NCBI RefSeq assembly: GCF_000425485.1 | Contig: NZ_AUDN01000015.1 | Span: 62,001-126,000 of the forward strand | Direction of reading: 5' to 3' | DNA from: Flavobacterium tegetincola DSM 22377 | GTDB lineage: Bacteria; Bacteroidota; Bacteroidia; Flavobacteriales; Flavobacteriaceae | DNA length: 64,000 nt | Shown: positions 9,467 to 17,738 of the stretch, piece after piece | Layout: every line of letters starts with the position of its first letter | Numbering within the stretch: the first letter of the stretch is position 1 | Notes under the pieces: model-generated | Seen by the model: only the letters and a program-made list of their open reading frames with translations | What the model was told of the DNA's origin: nothing | Databases searched by the model: none | Translations under genes and position numbers: made by a program

Positions 9467-10327
9467 TCATAATAGACCCAATCGCACTAATATCAATGCT
9501 AAACAAACGGTAAATAAGCCTACGAATAAGAACTTGAAAATTTTAACTAAGATAGACAATTGACCAATTATTAGAATGGTGAGTAAAGCCACAAATCCAG
9601 TTTCAAATCTTGTAAAGATCAATCCTATGAGAAATAACAGCAGGATGGTATTTTTGATGTTTTGATTTTTGAGAAGAAAGGTCGGTAGTATTAGAAATTC
9701 GATGATCATTACTGCTACAGAAAAATAATATATAAAAGTTTCAAAACCACCAAATGGTGCTGCTAACTGAATCACTTTATTCGCGTCAGGAATTGAATTT
9801 TTATTTTCGGTAATCTGAGCAAGATTTTCTGAGAAAACATCAGGCAAAACTTTAGCTATTTGCAAAGGTTTAAATAAATCTCCTTTCAGAGTGAGGTAGG
9901 AAAGAAAGTCGCCACTCATAAAATCGGGAGAAAGTAGTTTTTGAAGCGCTCCAAAAAGTAGGATCATGACTAATAAAAAGAAACTATTTAATTTAATAAT
10001 TTTTATTCGTTCAAGCGGATAAAAGTGACTAATCCAAATTGTGAGTGTAATGTAAAACAGTACGAAGTTATGATTTGCCGCCAAAAAATAGTGGGGAATA
10101 AGTTCTAAACTTGTCAATACTAAGGTAATACTCCAGAAAATTTTAGGATACTTCGTTCTACCTGTTGTAAAATTAGCGAGTAGCAACGTGGTTATCAAAA
10201 TGAATTTAATGTGCCACCAATTATTCATAAAAGTGGAACACGAAATTAAAATGAAAATTAAAAGTAAATCCTCAATTAATTTGAGGTGTACTTTTTCTTC
10301 AATTGGATTTGACGTACTTAAATTCAT
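9467..10327 (-). CDS. Polytopic membrane protein, HTTM-like
   Basis: The 286-residue protein has roughly eight hydrophobic helices and short loops. The segment FGALQKLLSPDFMSGDFL near residues 128-145 resembles the helix/loop seen in HTTM (vitamin K gamma-carboxylase-like) membrane proteins, but I see no carboxylase-type catalytic set, so the family call is tentative. It starts inside the 3' end of the upstream small membrane-protein gene (29-bp overlap), a strong sign of translational coupling and of a two-protein complex in the inner membrane. Its function is unknown. Confidence 0.6.
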   Translation of the reverse strand: MNLSTSNPIEEKVHLKLIEDLLLIFILISCSTFMNNWWHIKFILITTLLLANFTTGRTKYPKIFWSITLVLTSLELIPHYFLAANHNFVLFYITLTIWISHFYPLERIKIIKLNSFFLLVMILLFGALQKLLSPDFMSGDFLSYLTLKGDLFKPLQIAKVLPDVFSENLAQITENKNSIPDANKVIQLAAPFGGFETFIYYFSVAVMIIEFLILPTFLLKNQNIKNTILLLFLIGLIFTRFETGFVALLTILIIGQLSILVKIFKFLFVGLFTVCLALILVRLGLL

Positions 10328-10688
10328 GCACTAATTGTCTGGAGAAAGTTGAATTTTTGGCATTGACATGTGGATACCATATTTGAATGGTTAAACTGTC
10401 TGTAGGATTTTCACAATTTTGAACTAATGTAAGTAAATTATCTTGGTTGGGGAAGAATAGAAAATTATTTAAAACATAGTTCCCTTCTTTTATATGCTCT
10501 GGCTTCTCTTTATATTCCACTCCATTTATGTATACTTGTGCTTGGGAAGGATTGTAAGTAGTATACATTCCAAATCCGCCTCCTTTCCAAGAGGACAATC
10601 CTTGATTGAAAAAATAAAAATGACTTGCCACAATAACCAAGGCTAAAATAGGAGTTGTTCCATATTTAATGATTGAATGATAAGTCAT
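10299..10688 (-). CDS. Small membrane-anchored protein, partner of the HTTM-like protein
   Basis: This 129-residue protein has one N-terminal transmembrane segment (about residues 11-29) followed by a ~100-residue soluble domain. After the helix comes WKGGGFGMYTTYNP, a Gly/aromatic segment that I associate with small proteins encoded beside HTTM-like genes. The C-terminal half contains NGVEYKEKPE and an IQIWYPHVN strand and could be periplasmic. Its stop lies 29 bp inside the next gene. No enzyme motif was recognised. Confidence 0.65.
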   Translation of the reverse strand: MTYHSIIKYGTTPILALVIVASHFYFFNQGLSSWKGGGFGMYTTYNPSQAQVYINGVEYKEKPEHIKEGNYVLNNFLFFPNQDNLLTLVQNCENPTDSLTIQIWYPHVNAKNSTFSRQLVHEFKYVKSN

Positions 10689-10760
10689 TTTTCTTATTTA
10701 AAAAATGTATTTTTTTTGTAAAGCTGGACATCTAGGTTTTTCACATATGGAAATGTGAAA

Positions 10761-11387
10761 TTATCCTAAATCATATATTTCCATAATATTGTGCATAATT
10801 TTGTCAAAATCAATGTGTAAATCTATGAGTTTCCCAGTCTGGATATCAAAAACCCATCCGTGCACTTTAAGATTTCGTTCTTTGTAAGCTTTCTGAACAT
10901 CAGCCGTCTTAATCAGATTGATGCATTGTTCCTCAACATTCAGTTCCACAAGTCTATTGTATTTTTCCGTTTCACAAGTGATGGCGTTCAATTCAACTTT
11001 ATGTGTTCTATAAACGTCTCTGATGTTTCGGAGCCAAGGATTTAGAATTCCCAAATCTTGCGCTTGCATGGCTGCCTTTACACCGCCACAAAAATAATGG
11101 CCACAAACTACTACGTGATTTACCTTAAGGTGCGAAACGGCATAATTCAGAACCGACATTACATTCAAGTCAATATTAACCACCATATTAGCAATATTGC
11201 GATGTACAAAAACTTCTCCGGGTTTTAATCCCATCAATTCTTCGGCAGAAACCCTACTGTCTGAACAACCAATATACAAAATATCAGGACTTTGCCCTTG
11301 AGATAATTCGTTAAAATACGTTGGATTTACCTCTAGTTTTTCAGCAATCCATGCTTCGTTATTTTCAAAAACGCGTTCTAGCTTCAT
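10761..11387 (-). CDS. can: Beta-class carbonic anhydrase
   Basis: The enzyme interconverts CO2 and bicarbonate in the cytoplasm. The 208-residue protein carries all beta-class zinc ligands: Cys and Asp in GCSDSRVSAEE near residue 40 and the His/Cys pair in CGHYFCGGVKAA near 100. The Asp-Arg dyad of the first motif is intact. The C-terminus VHGWVFDIQTGKL is typical of the family. It lies 30 bp downstream of the alkaline phosphatase start side on the same strand and probably has its own weak promoter (TATCTTAG near its start). Confidence 0.94.
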   Translation of the reverse strand: MKLERVFENNEAWIAEKLEVNPTYFNELSQGQSPDILYIGCSDSRVSAEELMGLKPGEVFVHRNIANMVVNIDLNVMSVLNYAVSHLKVNHVVVCGHYFCGGVKAAMQAQDLGILNPWLRNIRDVYRTHKVELNAITCETEKYNRLVELNVEEQCINLIKTADVQKAYKERNLKVHGWVFDIQTGKLIDLHIDFDKIMHNIMEIYDLG

Positions 11388-11417
11388 ACTAATCTGTTAA
11401 AATTTCTAAGATAAGAA

Positions 11418-12836
11418 TTAAAATTTGTTTTCCACTTCTGCCGCCTGAAGCATTAAATAATGCAAATCAGTATTCTTAATAAATGGTTTTAGTAGTTCAC
11501 TTCCGGGGCCAAATACAGCAAGTTCAACGTAATCTGCAGAGTGATCCATACTGATCCAACCCACAGAATTTGTTTTTTGTTGCATTTCTGCAAAAGCTCT
11601 AAAAGGAAGTTTTTTGTAATTATACAATCCGCCTTCTTCCTTGTGTAAACCATCGTAATAGGTCAAAACGTTCTTAGCATCTTCATCAGAAAGTGTTGAA
11701 CCATTTGAAAAATCAACAACTTCTTTAACTTGGGAAAACGTTGACGTAGCGTGAATGTTATTTAAAATGTACTCATTAGTATGTTTGTATTTTTGAATGT
11801 TATCAAAATTTTCATTCGCATACTTACCGTAAATTATACCTGGGTTAGCGTTTCCATGATCTGTAGTGATAATTACAAGCGTATTTTTATCTTTTTCAGC
11901 AAAATCAATTGCTACTTTAACCGCTTCGTCAAAGGCAACTTGATCGTAAATTAATCCACCAATATCATTTCCGTGAGCAGCCCAATCTACTTTTCCAGCT
12001 TCCACCTGCAAAACGAAACCTTTAGGGTGATCTTTCATGCGGTCAATTGCTTTTTGCGCCATTTCTGCCAAAGAAGGAATGCTAGATTTTAATTTTTCAT
12101 CGGAAGTTCTATCAATATTGTAAGGCAAAGCATCTTCGTCAAATACGCCTAAAACCGGTTTTGTATTTGAAGCGTTCATCATTTCCGATCTAGTTTTTGC
12201 CACCTGATAACCTTTGGCTTTAAAAGCCGCAAACATATCTTTTTTATCTTTTCTAGAAGCCGCATCAAAGTATTTTTGACCACCACCCATCATAATATCA
12301 AATTCGAGATCAAGGTACTGTTCAGCAATGTCTTCCATGCTGTTTCTACTTTTACTGTTGATACAGAAACCGGCTGGAGTAGCATGTGTGATGGGAACTG
12401 TGGTTACGCAACCGGCCATTTTACCCGCCTTTTTAAACTTTTGCCAAATTGGCAAATGCTCTTGCCCGTCTGGACCTACATTTAGAGCGCCATTTTTAAC
12501 TCTAAAACCACCACCCCAAGATGAACTTGCAGCTGCAGAATCGGTTACTATAGAACTTGCAGAAGCAGTATCCATAAGTGCTCGCGAAACGCGGTTGTCT
12601 TTATAAAGCTGTAACCAATTTGAGCCTACGCCGTTTTTTCTACTGAGGTACAGGTCGGTCATATTAAGCGTTCCATTACTCATTCCGTCGCTAACCAGCA
12701 AAATAATGTTTTTGGCTTTCTTGTTTTTATCAATTAAATCAGGAGTAAGTGTAGCTGCATTTGCGCCAAAAGGACTAATTAATGCGGTTCCAAGTGTGAA
12801 AATCGAACCGTTTCTAAAAAATTTTCTTCTGTTCAT
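11418..12836 (-). CDS. Alkaline phosphatase
   Basis: This is a 472-residue metal-dependent phosphomonoesterase of the E. coli PhoA superfamily. The N-terminus MNRRKFFRNGSIFTLGTALI carries an RR-x-F-F twin-arginine-like export signal. The first metal site is LLVSDGMSNGT near residue 48, the catalytic Ser is in IVTDSAAASSSW near 98, and late sites are ITTDHGNANPG near 320 and MDHSADYVELA near 430. I start it at the ATG at 12836: the longer frame to 12866 would put the Tat signal internally and overlaps a good promoter. It probably scavenges phosphate in the periplasm. Confidence 0.9.
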   Translation of the reverse strand: MNRRKFFRNGSIFTLGTALISPFGANAATLTPDLIDKNKKAKNIILLVSDGMSNGTLNMTDLYLSRKNGVGSNWLQLYKDNRVSRALMDTASASSIVTDSAAASSSWGGGFRVKNGALNVGPDGQEHLPIWQKFKKAGKMAGCVTTVPITHATPAGFCINSKSRNSMEDIAEQYLDLEFDIMMGGGQKYFDAASRKDKKDMFAAFKAKGYQVAKTRSEMMNASNTKPVLGVFDEDALPYNIDRTSDEKLKSSIPSLAEMAQKAIDRMKDHPKGFVLQVEAGKVDWAAHGNDIGGLIYDQVAFDEAVKVAIDFAEKDKNTLVIITTDHGNANPGIIYGKYANENFDNIQKYKHTNEYILNNIHATSTFSQVKEVVDFSNGSTLSDEDAKNVLTYYDGLHKEEGGLYNYKKLPFRAFAEMQQKTNSVGWISMDHSADYVELAVFGPGSELLKPFIKNTDLHYLMLQAAEVENKF

Positions 12837-12855
12837 TATCGTATAATAAGGTGGC

Positions 12856-12883
12856 CAAAGATACAAAAGTTCTTTTTTTACAA
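12856..12883 (-). promoter_or_regulatory. Promoter of the alkaline phosphatase gene
   Basis: On the minus strand there is a TTG (12881-12883), 17 bp, then TATCTTTG (12856-12863), matching TTG-N(17-23)-TAnnTTTG. Transcription would begin close to the ATG at 12836. Confidence 0.75.
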
Positions 12884-12914
12884 TGTAAATAAAGTATTAA
12901 TTATAATAGGTCAT

Positions 12915-12942
12915 AAAAAAACCGACACATTTTGTCGGTTTT
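12915..12942 (-). terminator. Intrinsic terminator of lysA
   Basis: Stem AAAACCGACA (12918-12927) pairs with TGTCGGTTTT (12933-12942). Read on the minus strand it is followed by a run of seven T. Confidence 0.85.
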
Positions 12943-12957
12943 AAATATTAATTTCTT

Positions 12958-14172
12958 TTAATTTTTGAGATCTTCATACAATATCTGATTGTGCAATAAA
13001 TCATCCATAGTTTCTTGTTTTCTAATTACGATTGCTTTATTGTTAATCCATAAAATTTCGGCGGGGCGAAAGCGAGAATTGTAATTGGAAGCCATAGAAT
13101 AACAATATGCACCGGCATTTTTAAAACATAGGATATCATTTTCTTTAATTTCAGAAATACGTCGGTTATTCGCAAAAGTATCTGTTTCGCAAATATACCC
13201 CACAACGGAATAGAAGCGCTCTTTTCCTTTTGGGTTGGAAATATTTGAAATCTCATGTTGAGAACCGTACAACATTGGTCTGATAAGGTGATTAAAACCA
13301 GAATCAATTCCAGCAAAAACGGTGGACGTGGTTTGCTTTACAACATTTACTTTGGCTAAAAAATAACCTGCTTCACTTACCAAAAATTTCCCTGGTTCAA
13401 AGGCTAAAGTAAGGTCTCTCCCATATTCTTTTTCAAAAGCATTGAAACGTTTGGTTAATTTCTTACCTAATTCTTCTACGTCTGTCTCAATGTCATCTTT
13501 TTTATAGGGCACTTTAAATCCGCTTCCGAAATCTAAAAAGTCCAATTCGGTAAAGTTTTTTGCAGCGTCAAATAAAATTTCGGCAGCATAAAGAAACACT
13601 TCGATATCTAAAATATCAGAACCTGTATGCATGTGAATTCCATTGATGTGCATTCCTGTATTTTGTACAATACGCAAAATGTGCGGCATTTGATGCACAG
13701 AAATTCCAAATTTACTATCAATATGGCCCACAGAAATATTTGCATTTCCGCCTGCCATTACATGAGGATTAATTCGGATGCAGACGGGAATGGAAGGGTA
13801 TTTGGAGCCAAAATGTTCTAAAACCGATAAGTTATCGATGTTTATTTGGACGCCCAAATGAGCAGCCTCTTCCAATTCTTCAAATGAAACGCCGTTAGGT
13901 GTATAGATAATTCGTTCTGGGGTAAATCCGGCATGTAAACCCAAGCGTACTTCTTGAATGGAAACGGTATCTAGGCCGGATCCTTGATTTTTTAAAAGCT
14001 TTAAAATAGAAATATTGGATAATGCCTTGACAGCATAGTTGATTCGAAGACGCTCTACTTTGGCGAAAGCCTTTTCTAAACGCTGATATTGTAAAATAAT
14101 TCTTTCCGCATCATATACATAGATGGGATTCCCAAATTCTTGGGCAATTTGAAGTAAATCCTTTGATTGCAT
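12958..14172 (-). CDS. lysA: Diaminopimelate decarboxylase
   Basis: This PLP-dependent fold-III enzyme catalyses the last step of lysine synthesis, meso-diaminopimelate to L-lysine. It has 404 residues from the ATG at 14172. The PLP lysine is in NYAVKALSN near residue 40; HMHTGSDI near 170, the Gly-rich FLDFGSGFKVPY near 210, EPGKFLVSEAG near 270 and the substrate-binding CETDTFANNR near 325 are present. The frame extends upstream to 14229, but that stretch contains the promoter, so the shorter start is right. The partner-subunit signature NAGAYCYSMASNYN near 360 is intact. Confidence 0.94.
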   Translation of the reverse strand: MQSKDLLQIAQEFGNPIYVYDAERIILQYQRLEKAFAKVERLRINYAVKALSNISILKLLKNQGSGLDTVSIQEVRLGLHAGFTPERIIYTPNGVSFEELEEAAHLGVQINIDNLSVLEHFGSKYPSIPVCIRINPHVMAGGNANISVGHIDSKFGISVHQMPHILRIVQNTGMHINGIHMHTGSDILDIEVFLYAAEILFDAAKNFTELDFLDFGSGFKVPYKKDDIETDVEELGKKLTKRFNAFEKEYGRDLTLAFEPGKFLVSEAGYFLAKVNVVKQTTSTVFAGIDSGFNHLIRPMLYGSQHEISNISNPKGKERFYSVVGYICETDTFANNRRISEIKENDILCFKNAGAYCYSMASNYNSRFRPAEILWINNKAIVIRKQETMDDLLHNQILYEDLKN

Positions 14173-14192
14173 AGCTTTTTTTATTAATAATG

Positions 14193-14223
14193 CAAAAGTA
14201 ATACTATCTCCATTTCCGTACAA
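14193..14223 (-). promoter_or_regulatory. Promoter of lysA
   Basis: On the minus strand TTG (14221-14223), 20 bp and TACTTTTG (14193-14200) form a consensus Bacteroidota promoter. It lies within the unneeded upstream extension of the lysA frame. Confidence 0.75.
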
Positions 14224-14298
14224 CGACAAGACGGCAATACCACAAATTACAACTAAATGTTATGGAAATGTGATTTTAAGTCTAATTTACATATTTTT

Positions 14299-14709
14299 CT
14301 AACGAATAAATTTATGCTTAATATCTTCTGCAACATTTTGAATTATAAACATAGTGTCGTAGTCATATTGTATGCAATTAACGTCCTCTGGTTAAAATGC
14401 AATGGTTTGTACACAATCACTTTCTAATTCGGGCAGCATGTTTAGTAAATAAGGATAGGTTCCAGTTTCTAATTTATAAAGTAAGTCATTATTTAAATTG
14501 TTGTTTTCAACTACAATATTACCTGCAGCAAAATCCCATATGATCGTTCCGTATTCAAATTCGTGCGTTATACCAGCTATTGTACCGCTGACTTCTACAA
14601 GATGCCACGCGCCATAAATTTTAGGTTCTATTATTGGGTCATCATCAATGCTACGACTATTTATTATAAAAATGATCATTGTAAGTAAAAGGTGATATGC
14701 TGTTTTCAC
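14299..14709 (-). pseudogene. Decayed lipocalin-like lipoprotein gene
   Basis: The open part (14392-14709, GTG start, 105 codons) encodes a signal-like N-terminus and a GAWHLVEVSGT segment like small lipocalin-type lipoproteins of flavobacteria. An in-frame TAA at 14392-14394 stops it, but the same frame continues for 30 plausible codons (VNCIQYDYDTMF...) to a TAG at 14299. The expected lipobox Cys is an Arg (NSRSIDDD), a change explainable by one TGT-to-CGT transition. Both lesions suggest a recently inactivated lipoprotein. A short functional protein cannot be excluded. Confidence 0.6.
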
Positions 14710-14889
14710 ACGTTTGATGTTTTTTAAATATTAGATGGTGTCAATGATGCGAGGTTGCGTATTTATTGATAAAAACAGATCGCTCAAAAGTACTTCAGTG
14801 TGAGGTGTTTTTTTAACAGTCTTTATGGAATAGTTACTATTTAAAACTGCGAAAGCACTTACCATTAAATTAAAGCTAAAAATCTTTCG

Positions 14890-14916
14890 TTGATTAGACT
14901 AAATTAGCTATTTTTG
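14890..14916 (+). promoter_or_regulatory. Promoter of sucC
   Basis: TTG (14890-14892), 16 bp, then TATTTTTG (14909-14916). It is one base short of the usual spacing. The leader would be about 25 nt. Confidence 0.6.
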
Positions 14917-14946
14917 TGGCACTTTTAAAAAGTCAAAAACTTCATT

Positions 14947-16140
14947 ATGGATATACACGAATACCAAGGAAAAGAGATATTAGCCAGTTATGGTGTAAAA
15001 GTTCAACGTGGTTATGTTGCTAATAACCCACAGGAAGCAGTTGCTGCAGCTAAGCAATTGACTGCTGAAACGGGAACAGGATGGCATGTAATTAAAGCTC
15101 AAGTTCACGCAGGTGGAAGAGGTAAAGGAGGCGGGGTTAAACTTGCTAAAAACTTGCAACAAGTAGAAGAAATTGCAGAACAAATTATTGGAATGCAATT
15201 GGTTACTCCTCAAACGTCTGCAGAAGGTAAAAAAGTGCACAAAATTTTAGTAGCCGAAGATGTTTATTATCCAGGTGAATCTGAAACTTCAGAATTTTAT
15301 ATGTCGGTTTTATTAAACCGTGGAAAAGCTAGAAATATGATTATGTATTCTACTGAAGGTGGAATGGATATCGAGGAAGTAGCAGAAAAAACTCCAGAAT
15401 TAATTTTCACAGAAGAAATCGATCCAAGTGTAGGATTGCAAGCATTTCAGGCGCGTAGAATTGCCTTTAATTTAGGTCTTTCTGGAAACGCGTTCAAGGA
15501 AATGGTTCAGTTTGTAGATGCTTTATACAAAGCTTACGTAGGTTCTGATTCTTCAATGTTTGAAATCAACCCGGTATTAAAAACATCAGATAATAAAATT
15601 ATTGCAGTTGATGCTAAAGTAAATTTAGATGATAATGCATTGTACCGTCACCCAAAATTAGCTGAATACCGTGATATTCGTGAAGAAAATGCAATTGAAG
15701 TTGAAGCGAAAGCTGCAGGTTTAAATTATGTTGACTTGGACGGAACTGTTGGTTGTATGGTTAATGGTGCGGGACTTGCAATGGCAACTATGGATTTAAT
15801 TAAATATGCAGGTTTTGAGCCGGCTAACTTCTTAGATGTAGGTGGAACAGCAGATGCAAAAAGAGTTGAATTAGCTTTCAGAATTATTTTGAAAGATCCA
15901 GCTGTTAAAGCAATTTTGATTAACATTTTTGGAGGAATCGTTCGTTGCGACCGTGTAGCTCAAGGAGTTGTTGATGCTTATAAAAATATGGGAGACGCTA
16001 TTAAAGTGCCAATCATCGTACGTTTGCAAGGTACAAATGCAGAGATTGCAAAAGAATTAATTGACAATTCAGGAATGCCAATTTTATCAGCGGTTCAATT
16101 TCAAGAAGCAGCTGATCAAGTAAAAGCGGCATTAAAATAA
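14947..16140 (+). CDS. sucC: Succinate-CoA ligase (ADP-forming) beta subunit
   Basis: This is the ATP-grasp beta subunit of succinyl-CoA synthetase in the TCA cycle, which makes ATP from succinyl-CoA, ADP and phosphate with SucD. The 397 residues match the family. The N-terminus MDIHEYQGKEIL is characteristic. KAQVHAGGRGKGGGVK near residue 50 holds the nucleotide-binding loop, FEINPVL near 205 the Mg2+ ligands, and NGAGLAMATMD near 265 with NIFGGIVRCD near 320 the phosphate/CoA-side domain. The start follows a 5'-leader without Shine-Dalgarno. sucD is not adjacent, which is common in flavobacteria. A strong terminator follows. Confidence 0.96.
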   Translation: MDIHEYQGKEILASYGVKVQRGYVANNPQEAVAAAKQLTAETGTGWHVIKAQVHAGGRGKGGGVKLAKNLQQVEEIAEQIIGMQLVTPQTSAEGKKVHKILVAEDVYYPGESETSEFYMSVLLNRGKARNMIMYSTEGGMDIEEVAEKTPELIFTEEIDPSVGLQAFQARRIAFNLGLSGNAFKEMVQFVDALYKAYVGSDSSMFEINPVLKTSDNKIIAVDAKVNLDDNALYRHPKLAEYRDIREENAIEVEAKAAGLNYVDLDGTVGCMVNGAGLAMATMDLIKYAGFEPANFLDVGGTADAKRVELAFRIILKDPAVKAILINIFGGIVRCDRVAQGVVDAYKNMGDAIKVPIIVRLQGTNAEIAKELIDNSGMPILSAVQFQEAADQVKAALK

Positions 16141-16194
16141 TATAAAAACGTATTAGTTATAGTGTTCAAATTATATCTATTACATTAGGTTATA

Positions 16195-16228
16195 AAAATT
16201 CCCAAGTTAGCGCTTGGGAATTTTTTTT
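16195..16228 (+). terminator. Intrinsic terminator of sucC
   Basis: A 12-bp stem (16195-16206 with 16213-16224), loop TTAGCG, then a T-tract. This and the direct repeats at 16372-16401 are the only structures seen in the 16141-16501 gap. Confidence 0.88.
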
Positions 16229-16371
16229 AAATCATTTAAAGGTGGAAATATTGTAATGTTTTGCAAAAATTTTATAAACTGCGATACGTTACAAAAGGTA
16301 ATATTTGCACTCGAATTTTATAAAATTGCAAACAACTTGTAAAGGAAAAAGTTTAATTATTGAAATTTTTC

Positions 16372-16401
16372 TTTCACATTTTAAATTTTTTTCACATTTT
16401 A
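16372..16401 (+). repeat. 12-bp direct repeats upstream of a response regulator gene
   Basis: TTTCACATTTTA occurs at 16372-16383 and again at 16390-16401, 18 bp apart. CTTTCAC at 16371 is mirrored by GTGAAAG at 16404-16410. This layout could be a binding site for a dimeric regulator; the function is inferred only. Confidence 0.5.
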
Positions 16402-16501
16402 GCGTGAAAGTTGGTATTTACGTTAATTTGCATGTAATTATTTTTTAAATTTGTTTAACATTCTTATCTTTAGTACCGATTTGTTTAATCTCCCCAAATA
16501 A

Positions 16502-16960
16502 ATGCATATGAAACTAACTGCTGACCAAATGTATATTGTCCTTGCAGACGACGATGAAGATGACAGATTCTTTTTTAAATCTGCTATAGATGAGATGGAG
16601 TTTAATTCCAAATTAACGATGTATAACGGTGGCCAAGAGCTGATGGATTTTTTAAATCGCGAAGATGTTGCAAAACCGCACATATTGTTTTTAGATTTAA
16701 ATATGCCAGGACTTTCCGGTTTTGATTGCTTGAAGTTAATCAGAAGTAATCCAAAACTGAGAGATATATCAATTGCGATCTATTCGACTTCAAATTCTGA
16801 ACAAGATATTGAGGAAACCTTGAGTGGTGGAGCAAATATTTACATCCATAAACCAAATGACTTTGAGCGTTTAAAACAAATCATCCGTCATGTTCTAAAA
16901 ATTAACTGGCAATACCAAACTTCAGGTTTAAATCGAGAATCATTTTTCTTGAGTATATAA
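16502..16960 (+). CDS. Single-domain response regulator (CheY-like)
   Basis: This 152-residue protein consists of one receiver domain. The acidic pocket ADDDEDD is near residues 16-22, the phospho-acceptor Asp is in LFLDLNMPG near 63, a conserved Ser/Thr is in YSTSNS near 96, and the Lys is in IHKPNDFE near 118. There is no DNA-binding output domain, so it acts through protein partners or as a phosphorelay intermediate. The start could be 16502 or the ATG at 16508. Similar stand-alone REC proteins are frequent in flavobacteria. No kinase lies nearby. Confidence 0.88.
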   Translation: MHMKLTADQMYIVLADDDEDDRFFFKSAIDEMEFNSKLTMYNGGQELMDFLNREDVAKPHILFLDLNMPGLSGFDCLKLIRSNPKLRDISIAIYSTSNSEQDIEETLSGGANIYIHKPNDFERLKQIIRHVLKINWQYQTSGLNRESFFLSI

Positions 16961-16981
16961 TATCAATTTTTAAAGGTAGGC

Positions 16982-17012
16982 AAAGGCAAGGATTTATTAT
17001 TCTTGCCTTTTC
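16982..17012 (+). terminator. Intrinsic terminator
   Basis: Stem AAAGGCAAG (16982-16990) pairs with CTTGCCTTT (17002-17010), followed by a short T-rich stretch. Confidence 0.7.
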
Positions 17013-17243
17013 TTATTGTATACGCTTTGTGTTTATTCTTTGTATATAAATAACTTTTAAATATTCGGAATTTTCTTTAATATCTTACTGATTGTAGAGA
17101 TTCGCAGTGAGCTAGTTTATGTAATATTAATGACGTTTGGATGTGTTTAAACGTAAACTCGTGCTATAATTTATAATGCTATTGGGTTTTTACATATATT
17201 TGTACAAATTAAAAGCACAAAATAATATCTAATTGAAAATTTA

Positions 17244-17738
17244 ATGAATTTACTTGTTTTCTTAGGTTTAACGGCCTTTCAGCGTATTGATGTAGATAAA
17301 GCGGTGCAAAATGAGTTTTCAATCTATTTTGTCGTCGGAGTTTTACTGTTGGCAAGTATTGTTATTTATAAGATGTATTTGTATAGTGTTACCGTAAAGA
17401 CTGAAGGAAGAGATCGTAATTACTACTACAATCGTTTTATGCGCAATAAAGAACAGGTTGAAAGATATATGGAATCTTTACAGCACAGCATTACCTTATT
17501 CAATTGCGGCGACGAACGTTTTGGTGAGGATAGTAAGACAACTGCACAGCAACACTTAATAAAACTCCAGTCGGACTACAATGCAGATTATACAGAAGTC
17601 ACTCAGAAAATTCTCAAGAAGAATAAATTGACGCGCAGAGACAAGAAAATGTACATTAAGCTGCTTTCTAATCAAAGCGAAAAGCTATACAATATTGAAA
17701 AGATTGTAAGAGAGATTAATAATAAATATAAAGTTTAA
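17244..17738 (+). CDS. Hypothetical protein with one membrane segment and a basic cytoplasmic tail
   Basis: I do not recognise the 164-residue product. A strongly hydrophobic helix spans about residues 28-48 (IYFVVGVLLLASIVIYKMYL), and the following ~115 residues are charged and likely helical, perhaps coiled coil. A -7-like TATATTTG at 17195-17202 runs into a 12-base palindrome ATTTGTACAAAT just upstream. The 3' end overlaps the convergent NYN gene by 4 bp. Its function is unknown. Confidence 0.65.
   Translation: MNLLVFLGLTAFQRIDVDKAVQNEFSIYFVVGVLLLASIVIYKMYLYSVTVKTEGRDRNYYYNRFMRNKEQVERYMESLQHSITLFNCGDERFGEDSKTTAQQHLIKLQSDYNADYTEVTQKILKKNKLTRRDKKMYIKLLSNQSEKLYNIEKIVREINNKYKV

Noticed and set aside
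10739..10760. Hairpin TTTCACAT / ATGTGAAA as a terminator or regulator site
   Set aside because: No T-run follows on either strand and the loop is short; it has no clear relation to the flanking genes.
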